This document shows positions 20,912-21,447 of a stretch of 21,447 nucleotides of DNA, one piece after another. Below the pieces are notes generated by a model. The model was not told the origin of the DNA, did not search any database, and saw nothing but the letters and a program-made list of their open reading frames with translations. The position numbers and the translations under genes were made by a program. Numbering within the stretch: the first letter of the stretch is position 1; every line of letters begins with the position of its first letter. The DNA is from an uncultured Clostridia bacterium (GTDB lineage: Bacteria > Bacillota > Clostridia > Oscillospirales > Acutalibacteraceae), in assembly GCA_947626485.1 (NCBI GenBank), contig CANQSG010000013.1, forward strand, positions 1 to 21,447, read 5' to 3'.

Positions 20912-21447
20912 TTACGACCGTTTGACCGGCCGGTATTGATAATCGGTGCCGCAGGGCTGCGGCTTTTGCAGGGCAAGGGCGTATTGGTCGGCGGCGCGCG
21001 CTTCGAGCTGCCAGAGCGCTCGCACCGGGTCGCCGCAGGCCTCGGCGTCGCGCTTGCGGGTCAGAATCGGCAGCGCCGTGTTCTGCCGGATTGTTCCGAG
21101 CAGCGCTTCGCCCCGTTCGGAAAAGCCCAGCACGCGCAGATAGGGCACGCGGGCGCCGAAATAGGTGCGGTCGACGCCGAGATACGCCGCCAAAAACAGC
21201 CGACGAATGCGGGCGAGGGGATAGCGTTTTGCCTTCGCACGGGCGAGCAGGTCGTCCCAGTCGATCGCCTGCTGCGCCGCGCTGTAAAGCCGGTTTTCGA
21301 GCCCCTCGCTCAAATCCGGCAGCGCCGCGAAATCGGCGGGGGAGAGGGTGCGCAGCCGGGCGAGGATGGCGGTGGAAAGGCGGTTCAGATCGGCGACGGC
21401 GCCGTCCCTGACCGCGCGGTGCAGCAGGGACGGCGCCGTCGCCGATC
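20912..21447 (-). CDS. tmcAL: tRNA(Met) cytidine acetate ligase (TmcAL), C-terminal part; 5' end outside the window
   Basis: About 177 C-terminal residues are visible. The stretch ILARLRTLSPADFAALPDLS, followed by GLENRLYSAAQQAIDWDDLL, AKRYPLARIRRLFLAAYLGV and YLRVLGFSERGEALL with PILTRKRDAE, is the conserved C-terminal domain of TmcAL (formerly YlbM nucleotidyltransferase family). TmcAL uses ATP and acetate to make N4-acetylcytidine at the wobble position of elongator tRNA-Met. The catalytic N-terminal domain is missing. The first ~7 residues in view fall in a perfect inverted repeat at the window edge and may not be genuine. It is probably cotranscribed with the DUF4380-like gene. Confidence 0.85.
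   Translation of the reverse strand, partial: SATAPSLLHRAVRDGAVADLNRLSTAILARLRTLSPADFAALPDLSEGLENRLYSAAQQAIDWDDLLARAKAKRYPLARIRRLFLAAYLGVDRTYFGARVPYLRVLGFSERGEALLGTIRQNTALPILTRKRDAEACGDPVRALWQLEARAADQYALALQKPQPCGTDYQYRPVKRS
21388..21447. repeat. Perfect 23-bp inverted repeat at the window end
   Basis: Arms 21388-21410 and 21425-21447 are exact reverse complements (23 of 23), separated by 14 bases. The right arm ends at the very last base. It lies inside the TmcAL coding frame. Confidence 0.9.

Overview
The window looks like a chromosomal piece of a high-GC, low-complexity-promoter member of the Clostridia (Oscillospiraceae/Ruminococcaceae-like gut Firmicute). The reasons are strong GGAGG-type ribosome sites, TTG/GTG starts that only make sense with those sites, textbook TTGACA-17-TATAAT promoters in GC-rich DNA, CCA-encoded tRNA genes, a GHKL/LytTR two-component pair and clostridial-type lipoproteins. 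No phage, transposase, integrase or CRISPR array is visible. The genus is my inference.

Layout. 1-700 (minus) is the N-terminal part of a flavin oxidoreductase of the glycerol-3-phosphate-dehydrogenase-associated type, divergent from a DeoR/GlpR-type repressor (844-1611). 1612-2282 is an RNA-gene island: tRNA-Ser(GCT) and tRNA-Ser(TGA) on the minus strand, tRNA-Lys(TTT) on the plus strand, terminators on both sides, and a curious array of small hairpins. 2426-3430 is a Gfo/Idh/MocA dehydrogenase facing a small Ada-like zinc-site lipoprotein (3427-3804, minus). 3883-9802 is a tightly overlapping three-gene operon: uvrC, an MMPL/RND transporter, and an exported Leu-x-x-Gly heptad-repeat protein. 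9865-11746 (minus) is an ibrA-ibrB-like pair (PP-loop PAPS-reductase-like enzyme plus ParB/sulfiredoxin-fold protein). 12006-14147 (minus) is a stand-alone glycyl radical enzyme.

14259-16297 (minus) is a response regulator (LytTR) and GHKL histidine kinase operon. It is divergent from 16472-19894 (plus), a lipoprotein, two membrane permeases and an ABC ATPase. The shared intergenic region carries a direct repeat of 22-bp period that could be the LytTR operator, so the two halves probably form one sense-and-respond cassette, perhaps for a peptide or envelope stress. 19968-20897 and 20912-end (minus) are a DUF4380-like sugar-mutarotase-fold protein and the C-terminal part of TmcAL (tRNA-Met cytidine acetate ligase). 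The window ends in a perfect 23-bp inverted repeat, which looks like either an assembly fold-back or a strong hairpin.

The points most worth following are the ibrA-ibrB pair without obvious mobile surroundings, the LytTR-lipoprotein-ABC cassette with its candidate operator, the glycyl radical enzyme with no activase nearby, the ATGATG-spaced hairpin array, and the terminal inverted repeat. No stretch above about 300 bases lacks a gene; the larger gaps (1612-1781, 1994-2167, 2244-2425, 11747-12005, 16298-16471) are described in their own entries.
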